Positions 1 through 6,950 of a stretch of DNA of 28,967 bases are shown piece by piece. A program made the position numbers and the translations under genes. Position 1 is the stretch's first letter. Every line of letters starts with the position of its first letter. The notes beneath the pieces were generated by a model. The model had not been told where the DNA came from. It ran no database searches and was given only the letters and a program-made list of their open reading frames with translations. The stretch is taken from NCBI GenBank assembly GCA_037384645.1, contig JARRNT010000050.1, forward strand, positions 1 through 28,967, read 5' to 3'. This DNA is from RI-92 sp037384645. GTDB taxonomy: Bacteria; Pseudomonadota; Gammaproteobacteria; UBA6429; Thiohalophilaceae.

Positions 1-536
1 GCCACCGAATAGGTACTCCAATACGCCTTACCACGACGGGCTACTGCATCTGACAGGAACAATACAGAGGCAGAGGGTGCTGCCTGCAGCAGCGGGAAAC
101 AACTACGGGTAATCAGAAAAGGCGCTGTCAGGTTCACCTGCAGGACCTGTTGCCAGATTTGCGGATCGGTCATCAGCATGGGGGAATGCATGCCCAGGAT
201 GGCGGCATTGTGGACAAGCCCGTCAAGTTGTTTGAAATTTTCGCTGAGCACCTGACCGAGTTGGTCGAATGTTCCCGGTACGGCCTTTTCGAGATCCAAT
301 GGGTAGATCGCTGGTTGAGGGCAACCGGCATTTTCTATTTCGTCGTACACACTCTCGAGTTTGTTGACCTTTCGCCCCAGCAGGATGACCGTGGCCCCAT
401 GGCGGGCAAAGCCAAGGGCAAGGGCACGGCCGATACCGTCTCCGGCGCCCGTAACCAGAATGTTGCGACCCGCGAGTAATTCTGCATCGGGCGCGTACGC
501 CGACAGGTCGACGCTGGAGCCGTTAGTTTCGTTCAT
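1..536 (-). CDS. yciK: YciK-family short-chain dehydrogenase/reductase (partial, 3' end outside window)
   Basis: This is the first 178 codons of a classical short-chain dehydrogenase/reductase, an NAD(P)-dependent oxidoreductase with a Rossmann fold; the true substrate of YciK is not known to me. The cofactor motif TGAGDGIG is at residues 29-36, the structural NAA motif (HNAA) at 109-112, and the likely catalytic Ser at about 162. The catalytic Tyr176 of YxxxK is the last motif visible, and its Lys falls just past the window edge. The stretch ATVILLGR and the DGLVHNA segment resemble E. coli YciK as I recall it. The start ATG shares the bases ATGA with the hpnE stop, so it is translationally coupled to the squalene genes. 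YciK lies next to mupP in Pseudomonas, so its position fits. A generic SDR of another subfamily is the alternative. Confidence 0.82.
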   Translation of the reverse strand, partial: MNETNGSSVDLSAYAPDAELLAGRNILVTGAGDGIGRALALGFARHGATVILLGRKVNKLESVYDEIENAGCPQPAIYPLDLEKAVPGTFDQLGQVLSENFKQLDGLVHNAAILGMHSPMLMTDPQIWQQVLQVNLTAPFLITRSCFPLLQAAPSASVLFLSDAVARRGKAYWSTYSV

Positions 537-1861
537 GTTTTTACTACCTCGTGATGGATCAATTTGGCTGTTTGTAGGCCACTGATGACAGCAGACTCGA
601 TTGTCGCAGGATAGCCGGTGTTTGTGTAATCGCCCGCAAGCCAGAGCCCATGTATCGGGGTGTGATTGCTCGGCCGTAGTCGGTTAATACCAACGTGAGC
701 GCTGAAGGTTGCCCGTTTTTCGCGAATGACCATGACCGACTGGGCGGGAGGCCAGTGGGGAAATAGTTGCTGTAGTTCGTTCTGGACATGGGCAGAGAGC
801 TGTTCATTGTCCAGTTGCATATGTTTGCCGGGTCCGCTGATGATCGCTGCGATGACGCCAGGTTGACCACTGATACGTCGATCCACCAGCCACTGGGTTG
901 TCGTCCCCAACAAACCCTGCAATGGCCGGTCAGTTTGCACACTTGTGGGATATTGTAGATATATCGTGCAAATTGGGTGATAGCCAAAACCGCTCATGTT
1001 GTATGCGATATCATGCATCGCCGCATGGGGTTTGAGCAGCGTCTGGCAGGCATGAGGTGGTATCGCCAGGACGACATGTGCGGCCTCATATTTCCTGTCC
1101 TGCGTACTGATTCCTACAACATGACGTCGCTCGATAGTGATATCAGTGACACGTTGACTCAGGTGCACAAAACCGCCATGACCTTCAATATGATCGGAAG
1201 CTCTATCGGGTAACAAACTGCCTAGATCAAGACGAGGAATAATCAGGTCGGCATCATGATAGGCGCGGCAAAAGCTGTCATGCAAAACACGAATGAAAAT
1301 CTGTGCTGAAGCCTCTTCTATCGGTGTGTTTAGCGCTGCCAGGCAAATTGGTTCCCATAAAAGCCGGATAGTGTGGGCAGACTGTTTATGCGCAGTCAGC
1401 AAATCTGCCACGCTGATGTCTTCTTCAGAAACCATGCTGTTGCTAAACAATTTAAAACCGAAGTTCAGGGCGCGCCAGCGGTCTTTCAGATTAAGCCCAT
1501 TCAGCTTAAGCAGGCCGACAAGCAGGTTCAACGGGTTGATCAGGTGTGGCAGTCGAAGTTGCAGTGCGGTTTTGTCTCCCTGTAGCAGTGACAGTTCCAA
1601 TCCCTGGCGAAACAGCGCGGAGTCCAGGTCAATGCCGAGACGGTTAAGTAATTGCAGGCTATGGTGATAGGCGCCAAGGAGTATGTGCTGCCCATTATCC
1701 ACTGCATGCGTATCGAAGGCGATCCGGCGCGCCCGGCCGCCGAGTTGGCGGGCGGATTCCAGCAGGGTGACTGAATGACCCAGGTCTACCAGTTCGACAG
1801 CACAACTGAGTCCAGCCCAGCCGCCACCGACGATAACAATGGGGTCGGGGTTATCCGGCAT
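533..1861 (-). CDS. hpnE: Squalene-associated FAD-dependent desaturase/amine oxidase HpnE
   Basis: HpnE carries out the last step of the bacterial HpnCDE route, reducing hydroxysqualene to squalene with a flavin. The 442-residue protein opens with a dinucleotide-binding motif (VGGGWAG, residues 11-17) followed by the acidic end of the second strand (LLESARQLGGRARR). It closes with the phytoene-desaturase-like FAD signature LAGDYTNTGYPATIESA, which is the family hallmark. I chose the ATG at 1861 because the Rossmann motif then begins about ten residues in. An in-frame start 63 bases upstream would add residues with no family resemblance. The gene overlaps the hpnD stop by 11 bases and the yciK start by 4, so hpnC-hpnD-hpnE-yciK is one transcription unit. 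Identification rests on the fold motifs plus the hpnC and hpnD neighbours and is firm. Confidence 0.93.
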   Translation of the reverse strand: MPDNPDPIVIVGGGWAGLSCAVELVDLGHSVTLLESARQLGGRARRIAFDTHAVDNGQHILLGAYHHSLQLLNRLGIDLDSALFRQGLELSLLQGDKTALQLRLPHLINPLNLLVGLLKLNGLNLKDRWRALNFGFKLFSNSMVSEEDISVADLLTAHKQSAHTIRLLWEPICLAALNTPIEEASAQIFIRVLHDSFCRAYHDADLIIPRLDLGSLLPDRASDHIEGHGGFVHLSQRVTDITIERRHVVGISTQDRKYEAAHVVLAIPPHACQTLLKPHAAMHDIAYNMSGFGYHPICTIYLQYPTSVQTDRPLQGLLGTTTQWLVDRRISGQPGVIAAIISGPGKHMQLDNEQLSAHVQNELQQLFPHWPPAQSVMVIREKRATFSAHVGINRLRPSNHTPIHGLWLAGDYTNTGYPATIESAVISGLQTAKLIHHEVVKT

Positions 1862-2729
1862 GGGCAGTTTGACGTAAAAATTGCCGGTGGTGGCGCTGTT
1901 CGCGTCGATCCGTGCGCCACGCAATCCAGAGTTTTTGCAATGGCATCAGCCTGACGCGACGCGCCAGCACCTGACTGACATCCCGCTTGATTTCGGCAAG
2001 CAAGCGCTGATAAATCGCTGCCATGATTAACCCGGCGCGTTGATTGTAACGATCCACATCCGGTAATTGCGCCATGGCGCGGGCATAGTATTCATTTGCG
2101 CGCTCGATCTGAAACCGGAGCAGTTGTTCAAATGCCGCGCTGGATTGACCTTGCTGTATCTGCGATTCCGTCACTCCATATTTCATCAGGTCAGCCTGAG
2201 GTAAGTACAGCCTGTCATGACGCATGTCGTCAAAGACATCACGAATAATATTGGTGAGTTGAAAGGCAATGCCCAGGTTGTGTGCGTATTTCAGGGTTTG
2301 CCGATCCTCAAAACCAAAAATTTCGGCTGAGAGGATACCAACCACACCGGCGACACGGTGGCAATAAAGATTCAGGTCCTTGAAGTCCGGGTAACGGACA
2401 GTCTGCAGATCCATTTCCATGCCATCCAGGATTTCCTGAAAGTGTTCTGCGGCGAGAGTAAATGTCTGGACAGGTTCGAGCAGGGCACGGGTAATAGGGT
2501 GTTGTGGTGTGCCGGCAAACAGCCGGGAGATTTCCTGCCGCCACCAGTCGAGTTTGATTTGCTTGATGTGGACTTCACCGTGACTGTCGACAATATCATC
2601 GACCTCCCGGCAAAATGCATAAAGTGCGGTGATGGCCTCACGTTTGGCATCGCTTAAAGACAGAAAGCTGTAATAGAAATTCGAACCGCTTTGTGCGGCC
2701 TTATTTCGGCAATATTCCTGAGGGGTCAT
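1851..2729 (-). CDS. hpnD: Presqualene diphosphate synthase HpnD
   Basis: HpnD condenses two farnesyl diphosphates to presqualene diphosphate, the first step of the HpnCDE route. The protein is an all-helical trans-isoprenyl synthase of the squalene/phytoene synthase family. It has both aspartate-rich motifs that bind the magnesium-diphosphate: VDDIVD at about residues 43-48 and RDVFDD at about 163-168, the latter followed by the usual RLYLP. The ATG at 2729 gives the N-terminus MTPQEYCRNKAAQSGS, which is the normal HpnD beginning, for 292 residues. A GTG start at 2771, overlapping the hpnC stop by 7 bases, is also open and would add 14 residues. It is coupled to hpnE by an 11-base overlap. 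Phytoene synthase would be the main alternative, but the HpnC and HpnE neighbours decide for squalene. Confidence 0.94.
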   Translation of the reverse strand: MTPQEYCRNKAAQSGSNFYYSFLSLSDAKREAITALYAFCREVDDIVDSHGEVHIKQIKLDWWRQEISRLFAGTPQHPITRALLEPVQTFTLAAEHFQEILDGMEMDLQTVRYPDFKDLNLYCHRVAGVVGILSAEIFGFEDRQTLKYAHNLGIAFQLTNIIRDVFDDMRHDRLYLPQADLMKYGVTESQIQQGQSSAAFEQLLRFQIERANEYYARAMAQLPDVDRYNQRAGLIMAAIYQRLLAEIKRDVSQVLARRVRLMPLQKLWIAWRTDRREQRHHRQFLRQTAHAG

Positions 2730-2764
2730 GAACAGTCTGTAATTGTCATTATTCAAACGCCATT

Positions 2765-3637
2765 CTAACACGAGGCCTTGACGGGCTGAAACAACAGGCT
2801 GCGTAAGGCAATCTGCATCAGATCGGGGCCATGCAAGACCGGTCGGATAAAGACATTTTGCCGACGCTTTAATTTAGTGATGAGACAATCGGCGCTCATT
2901 ACTGTGGTTTTGAGTATCAGGCGGAGCCGAAAAGGACAGGCACGAAGTAGCGGTACACCGCTGTGCAACATATCGCATGCCCTGGCTATCTGAAAATCAA
3001 TCAGGCGGCGAAGATTGTCGCTTTGCCGGTGCTGTATCAAATCCGTTTCTTTGACACCGAATTGCTGACATTCATCCTGTGGTAGATAAATGCGGTTGCG
3101 CTGGTGACAGTCACTGTCCAGGTCCTGGATGAAATTGATTAACTGCAGTGCGGTGCAGATCTGGTTTGAAAAGAATGCATTGGGCTCATTCCAGATGCCG
3201 TGTAAACGCAGGATCAGTTCGCCGACAGGATTGGCGGAGCAGTGACAGTAGTTTGCCAGGGCGGCAAAGTCGGCGTAGCGTTTGATATCGATATCCTGAC
3301 GGAAGGCCTGTAATAACCGTGTAAACGGTTCGATAGGCAATTGATAACGTTGTATGGTGTCGGCCAGGGCCAGGAAAACGGGTTCCGTCGGCACGATGCC
3401 GGCCTGGATAAGACTTAATTGCTGTGCGTAGTGATCGAGGTGCTGATGCCGTTCCGCAGCAGGTATGGCACCTTCGTCCGCGATGTCATCCGCGCCGCGG
3501 GCAAAGGCATAAATGGCGGCCGTGGCGCGCCGATGTGGTTTAGCAAGCAAGCGGGCAGCCGTTGGGAAATTTTCATAATGCTGCTGCGCGGTTTGCAGGC
3601 AGGTTCGGTAGGCGTTGTCCAGCGTATCGTCGGTCAT
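2765..3637 (-). CDS. hpnC: Hydroxysqualene synthase HpnC
   Basis: HpnC converts presqualene diphosphate to hydroxysqualene, the middle step before HpnE. The 290-residue protein belongs to the squalene/phytoene synthase family. The first aspartate-rich motif is ADDIAD (residues 49-54) and the second is QDLDSD (171-176), followed by NRIYLP. The segment AAIYAFARGADD is typical of HpnC, where HpnD has AFCREVDD. It is the first gene of the minus-strand hpnCDE-yciK unit. Its start lies 59 bases from the divergent small membrane-protein gene, so the operon promoter must lie in or beyond that short gap. I could not pick out convincing -35/-10 hexamers there. No squalene-hopene cyclase is in the window, so whether squalene ends as hopanoid cannot be told from this sequence. 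Confidence 0.92.
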   Translation of the reverse strand: MTDDTLDNAYRTCLQTAQQHYENFPTAARLLAKPHRRATAAIYAFARGADDIADEGAIPAAERHQHLDHYAQQLSLIQAGIVPTEPVFLALADTIQRYQLPIEPFTRLLQAFRQDIDIKRYADFAALANYCHCSANPVGELILRLHGIWNEPNAFFSNQICTALQLINFIQDLDSDCHQRNRIYLPQDECQQFGVKETDLIQHRQSDNLRRLIDFQIARACDMLHSGVPLLRACPFRLRLILKTTVMSADCLITKLKRRQNVFIRPVLHGPDLMQIALRSLLFQPVKASC

Positions 3638-3696
3638 AAGATTCTGCTAAGGTATGGCAAATTACCTTTTACCTTACTTGTATACTGGAGTTGAGC

Positions 3697-3918
3697 ATGA
3701 AAACCCTCAAAACCCTGTTGATTGGTCTCATCATTGGCGCCTTGCTGGGATTCTGGACGGGTTATAATAAAGGCCGCGGTGCAGGTATATTCAGTAACCC
3801 GTTCAAGGAACGCAGCGTCACCCAGAAAATTAAAAGCTCGGTCGGCGAGGGCGTGGAAAAGGCCGGCAAAAATATCGAAAAGATGGGCAAGGACCTCAAG
3901 GACCAGCTGTCAAAATAA
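3697..3918 (+). CDS. Small single-pass membrane protein of unknown function
   Basis: I do not recognise this 73-residue protein. The N-terminus (MKTLKTLLIGLIIGALLGFW) is a glycine-rich hydrophobic segment of about 18 residues after two lysines, so it is a transmembrane anchor or an uncleaved signal. No signal-peptidase site is obvious. The rest is a strongly charged lysine/glutamate helix with a roughly 7- to 11-residue periodicity (KIKSSVGEGVEKAGKN, then IEKMGKDLKDQLSK), suggesting an amphipathic or weakly coiled-coil tail. I chose the ATG at 3697 because GGAG at 3687-3690 lies 6 bases upstream; an in-frame TTG at 3691 is too close to that site. The gene stands alone between divergent hpnC and convergent rmuC. 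The good ribosome-binding site and consistent composition argue that it is real. Function is unknown. Confidence 0.7.
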   Translation: MKTLKTLLIGLIIGALLGFWTGYNKGRGAGIFSNPFKERSVTQKIKSSVGEGVEKAGKNIEKMGKDLKDQLSK

Positions 3919-3928
3919 TTGCACATAC

Positions 3929-3954
3929 CCGGGCTCAGGAATTGTCGGGCCCGG
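3929..3954. terminator. Possible bidirectional hairpin between convergent genes
   Basis: CCGGGC (3929-3934) and GCCCGG (3949-3954) can form a 6-bp GC stem with a 14-base loop. It sits exactly where the 73-residue protein gene and rmuC converge, and it overlaps the last codons of rmuC. No T-run follows on either strand, so intrinsic termination is uncertain. Confidence 0.3.
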
Positions 3955-5221
3955 TGTCATTATTCAGCGATTCCACGCTGCGGATACCGGTTTCGATCTG
4001 TTGAGCCTCTTCAAGGGGTTTGCCCGGGCTGATGCCCAGCTCCACGAATTTGCGGGCACTGGGCATGACACGCCCATCAAAAGATCCGACGGCACTGTTG
4101 TAGGCCTTGAGCCCGGATTCCAGATTGCGCCCCAGTTTTTGCAAGTGGCCGGAAAAATTACCCAGGCGTTGGTACAGTTCCTCCCCGGCCTTACGAATTT
4201 CCTCGGCATTTTTCGCCAGTTGTTCCTGGCGCCAGCCATAGGCCACGGCACGTAGCAGGGCGACAAAACTGGTGGGGGTAGCGAGAATCACCTGTTTGCG
4301 CAAGGCATCTTCGAGCAGGTTTCTGTCCTGATCCAGGGCGGCGCTGAGAAACTGATCACCGGGAATAAACAGCACCACAAAGTTTGGCGCATCCTTGAAC
4401 TGGGACCAATAGGCCTTACTGCTTAGTTCCTGCACGCGTTGACGAACGTTGCGGGCATGGCGCTGCAAGTGCTGGGTGCGACTGGCGTCATCACCGGCTT
4501 CGATGGCGCTGAGATAGGCATCCAGCGGCGTTTTGACATCCACCACGATCTCGCGCTGATCCGGCATGCGAATGATCATATCCGGGCGCTGACGGCCGGC
4601 TTCGGTATCAACCTGTTCCTGTTCGAAAAAATCACAATGTTCGACCATACCGGCCAGTTCCACCAGTCGTTTTAAGGTCAACTCACCCCATTGGCCGCGA
4701 ACCTCCGGGCGGCGCAAGGCGTTGACCAGTTGCCGCGTTTGATCCTGCAGGTCGGACTGGGTCCGTGCCATGGTTTCCAGGTGTGTATGCAAGGCGCCAT
4801 AGGCTTGCCTGCGGTCCTTTTCAATGTTCTGAATTTGTTTTTCGGTTTTGTCCAGGGCCTCGCGGATAGGCTTGACCAGGTTCTCGATGGCCTTTTCCCG
4901 GTGTTCCAGGTCACCCTGGGCGCGGGTCTGAAAATGACGCAGGTTCTCGGTTGCCAGCTTGAGAAATTCCTCGGTGTTATGTTTGAGTGCCTGACTGGAG
5001 AGGGCACTGAAGGTATGGGTCATTTGCTCGCGGGCTTCCTGCACGGCCTGGAGTTTTTCACTGTGTGATTGGCGCTCCAGCTCCAGCGTGGTCTGCAACT
5101 GGGTGTTCTGGTTGCGCAGCTGGGCGGCGCGCCGCATGAACACAATGGCCGTAAGCAATGCGCCCAGGCCAAGACCCAGCAAGCCAATCCCGATATTGAG
5201 CCACTGCGCATCACTCAGCAT
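3935..5221 (-). CDS. rmuC: DNA recombination/inversion-limiting protein RmuC
   Basis: RmuC-family proteins are membrane-anchored, coiled-coil proteins with a PD-(D/E)XK nuclease-like core. In E. coli loss of rmuC raises inversion at short inverted repeats; the biochemical activity is not settled. The 428-residue product has an N-terminal transmembrane segment (about residues 9-29, GIGLLGLGLGALLTAIVFM). A long charged coiled coil (about 30-170) follows, then the conserved core. The core holds LRRPEVRGQWGELTLKRLVE, RPDMIIRMPDQREIVVDVK (the D...DxK pattern of the nuclease-like site) and NFVVLFIPGDQFLSAAL. The start overlaps the phosphatase stop by 11 bases, so the two are coupled. rmuC is not part of the Pseudomonas gene order here and looks like an insertion into the yciK-mupP interval. 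Confidence 0.93.
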   Translation of the reverse strand: MLSDAQWLNIGIGLLGLGLGALLTAIVFMRRAAQLRNQNTQLQTTLELERQSHSEKLQAVQEAREQMTHTFSALSSQALKHNTEEFLKLATENLRHFQTRAQGDLEHREKAIENLVKPIREALDKTEKQIQNIEKDRRQAYGALHTHLETMARTQSDLQDQTRQLVNALRRPEVRGQWGELTLKRLVELAGMVEHCDFFEQEQVDTEAGRQRPDMIIRMPDQREIVVDVKTPLDAYLSAIEAGDDASRTQHLQRHARNVRQRVQELSSKAYWSQFKDAPNFVVLFIPGDQFLSAALDQDRNLLEDALRKQVILATPTSFVALLRAVAYGWRQEQLAKNAEEIRKAGEELYQRLGNFSGHLQKLGRNLESGLKAYNSAVGSFDGRVMPSARKFVELGISPGKPLEEAQQIETGIRSVESLNNDTGPDNS

Positions 5222-5930
5222 AGCGGGGCGCCTGTCGCAGTGACTGGTTATAAGCGTCTACCCAGGGCAGGATTTCCTCCGGGTGATTCACATAGCTGTC
5301 TGCATCCCACTGTTGCGGTGTATCCTGCTCGCCGATATAACCATAGAGTGCCGCCATTGTCGGCATACCGGCACGTTTGCCGGCGATAATATCGCGTTCA
5401 GCGTCACCTACATATAAGCACTGTGCCGGTGGACACTGGCATTGGTGACTGGCATGTAACAACGGGGCCGGGTCCGGTTTGCGTTGTGCCAGTGTATCGC
5501 CGCTGACCACTACGCAGGGTGCGTGGGGCAGGGTCAGGGAGTCCAGAAGTGGAATCGTCAGCCAGCCGGGTTTGTTGGTGACAATGCCCCATTGCATGTG
5601 TTTGTCATGCAGCTGTTGTAACAGTTCGGCAACGCCGGGAAATAACTGGGTATGTCTGGCAATGTCCGCCTGGTAAAACTCCAGGAGTTGCTGGCGTAGT
5701 GGTTCAAAATCCGGATGGCTGATCGGGATACCAAAGCCCAGCTCAATCAGTGCGCGACCGCCATGGGATACGACAGGGCGGATCTTATCAAATGCCAGGC
5801 CTGGCTTCGCATTTGCGCTCAGCGTACAGTTGAGGGCATCTGCCAGGTCGGGGGCGGTGTCCGCGAAGGTACCATCAAGATCAAACAGGATGGTTCTGAT
5901 TTGCGCGTCGCTCACGCGTGCCCGGTTCAC
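5211..5930 (-). CDS. mupP: HAD-superfamily phosphatase, MupP/Gph type (MurNAc-6-phosphate or phosphoglycolate phosphatase)
   Basis: This 239-residue HAD subfamily I hydrolase has all four motifs. Motif I is FDLDGT (nucleophile Asp17, acid/base Asp19), motif II is the VTNKPG region, motif III is the lysine in QRKPDPAP, and motif IV is YVGDAERD. Between motifs I and II lies the helical C1 cap. In Pseudomonas the gene at this place next to ubiG is MupP, which dephosphorylates MurNAc-6-phosphate in the peptidoglycan-recycling route that bypasses de novo MurNAc synthesis. Gph (2-phosphoglycolate phosphatase) is the close alternative, and sequence alone does not separate them for me. The start is GTG at 5930, directly after the TAA of the upstream small gene; a second GTG six codons in is possible. 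It overlaps rmuC by 11 bases. Function by position, family by motif. Confidence 0.78.
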   Translation of the reverse strand: MNRARVSDAQIRTILFDLDGTFADTAPDLADALNCTLSANAKPGLAFDKIRPVVSHGGRALIELGFGIPISHPDFEPLRQQLLEFYQADIARHTQLFPGVAELLQQLHDKHMQWGIVTNKPGWLTIPLLDSLTLPHAPCVVVSGDTLAQRKPDPAPLLHASHQCQCPPAQCLYVGDAERDIIAGKRAGMPTMAALYGYIGEQDTPQQWDADSYVNHPEEILPWVDAYNQSLRQAPRYAE

Positions 5931-6179
5931 TTAGATGAATTTACTGAAGATAACCGCGGCAACGCCGACCACGGCAAAGATAGTAAATGCCATGGTGAGT
6001 TTCTGAACCTGAAAGGTTTTTTGTTGTAACTCGACCAGTTGCTTGTTTAATGCATCACTGTTGGCCAGTTGTTGTGCATATAATTCGAGGTGTTTGCGTG
6101 TTGTTACCAGCAGCACCTGTTGATTGGTACGAATTTCTTCCAGTATTTGTTTTACGTCCTGATCAGCAGTGTCATTCAT
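5931..6179 (-). CDS. Small C-terminally anchored membrane protein of unknown function
   Basis: I do not recognise this 82-residue protein. It begins MNDTADQDVKQILEEIRTNQ, continues with a polar, glutamine- and leucine-rich helix likely to be coiled coil (about residues 8-58), and ends with one hydrophobic segment (AFTIFAVVGVAAVIFSKFI). That makes it a tail-anchored protein with the charged part in the cytoplasm. The ATG at 6179 is 7 bases after the ubiG stop, and the gene's TAA directly abuts the GTG of the phosphatase, so it lies inside the ubiG-mupP-rmuC unit. A longer in-frame start at 6236 would lie inside ubiG and adds unrelated residues. Its fixed place between ubiG and mupP could point to a membrane scaffold role, but that is only a guess. 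Confidence 0.68.
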   Translation of the reverse strand: MNDTADQDVKQILEEIRTNQQVLLVTTRKHLELYAQQLANSDALNKQLVELQQKTFQVQKLTMAFTIFAVVGVAAVIFSKFI

Positions 6180-6186
6180 ATTGGTT

Positions 6187-6900
6187 TTACTCGCTTTCGC
6201 GTTGGCAGTGCACCAGGTAATTGACGTCCACGTCATAGCCCAGACTATAACGGCGGGTGAAGGGGTTGTAGGTCATGCCGGTGAGTTCGCGCAGGTTCAG
6301 GCCGGCGTCACGAATCCAGTTTTCCAGTTCAGAAGGTCTGATGAACTTGTTGTACTCATGGGTGCCCCTGGGTAACAGGCGCAATAGGTACTCTGCCCCG
6401 ACAATGGCAAACATGAACGATTTTGGATTGCGATTGATCGTGGAAAAAAAGACGTGCCCACCAGGCCTGACCAGACGGGCACAGGCCGAGATCACGGAGC
6501 CGGGGTCGGGCACATGTTCGAGCATCTCCAGGCAGGTGACGACATCATATTGATCGGGATGTGCATTGGCAAAATCTTCGGCAGTGCTTTGTTGATAGTC
6601 GACGTCGACACCGGATTCGTGCAGATGCAGACGGGCGACGGCCAACGGGGCTTCGCCCATGTCGATTCCGGTAACCTGCGCGCCGCGTTGCGCCATGCTC
6701 TCTGACAGGATGCCGCCGCCACAGCCGACATCCAGCACGTTCTTGTCCTGAAGACCGACACGCCGGTCAATATAGTTCAGTCGCAGGGGGTTAATTTCAT
6801 GCAGCGGTTTGAATTCGCTGTGTGGGTCCCACCAGCGCGCGGCCAGGGCCTCGAATTTGTTGATCTCGCCGAAATCGACATTTTGTTGGGCTTGTGTCAT
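6187..6900 (-). CDS. ubiG: Ubiquinone biosynthesis O-methyltransferase UbiG
   Basis: UbiG performs both O-methylations of ubiquinone biosynthesis, acting on the catechol and demethylubiquinol intermediates with S-adenosylmethionine. The 237-residue class I methyltransferase has the N-terminal UbiG signature (VDFGEINKFEALAARWWDP, then FKPLHEINPLRLNYI). SAM motif I is VLDVGCGGG (residues 55-63), and post-motif regions include VTCLEMLEHVPDP and VRPGGHVFFSTINR. Length is normal for the family. No good Shine-Dalgarno sequence is visible before the ATG at 6900. mtaD ends 50 bases upstream on the same strand, so the two may share a transcript. UbiG next to a mupP-type phosphatase matches Pseudomonas. 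Ubiquinone synthesis implies aerobic or other quinone-dependent respiration. Confidence 0.96.
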   Translation of the reverse strand: MTQAQQNVDFGEINKFEALAARWWDPHSEFKPLHEINPLRLNYIDRRVGLQDKNVLDVGCGGGILSESMAQRGAQVTGIDMGEAPLAVARLHLHESGVDVDYQQSTAEDFANAHPDQYDVVTCLEMLEHVPDPGSVISACARLVRPGGHVFFSTINRNPKSFMFAIVGAEYLLRLLPRGTHEYNKFIRPSELENWIRDAGLNLRELTGMTYNPFTRRYSLGYDVDVNYLVHCQRESE

Positions 6901-6950
6901 ATGCCAAGCATAACGAATTCTTGTGCTCAGGATAAGGGTCGCGTGTCAGG

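Noticed and set aside
3681..3686. TATACT as a -10 box for the 73-residue protein gene
   Set aside because: It is directly before the GGAG ribosome-binding site, so a transcript starting from it would lack that site; no -35 is visible at the right distance.
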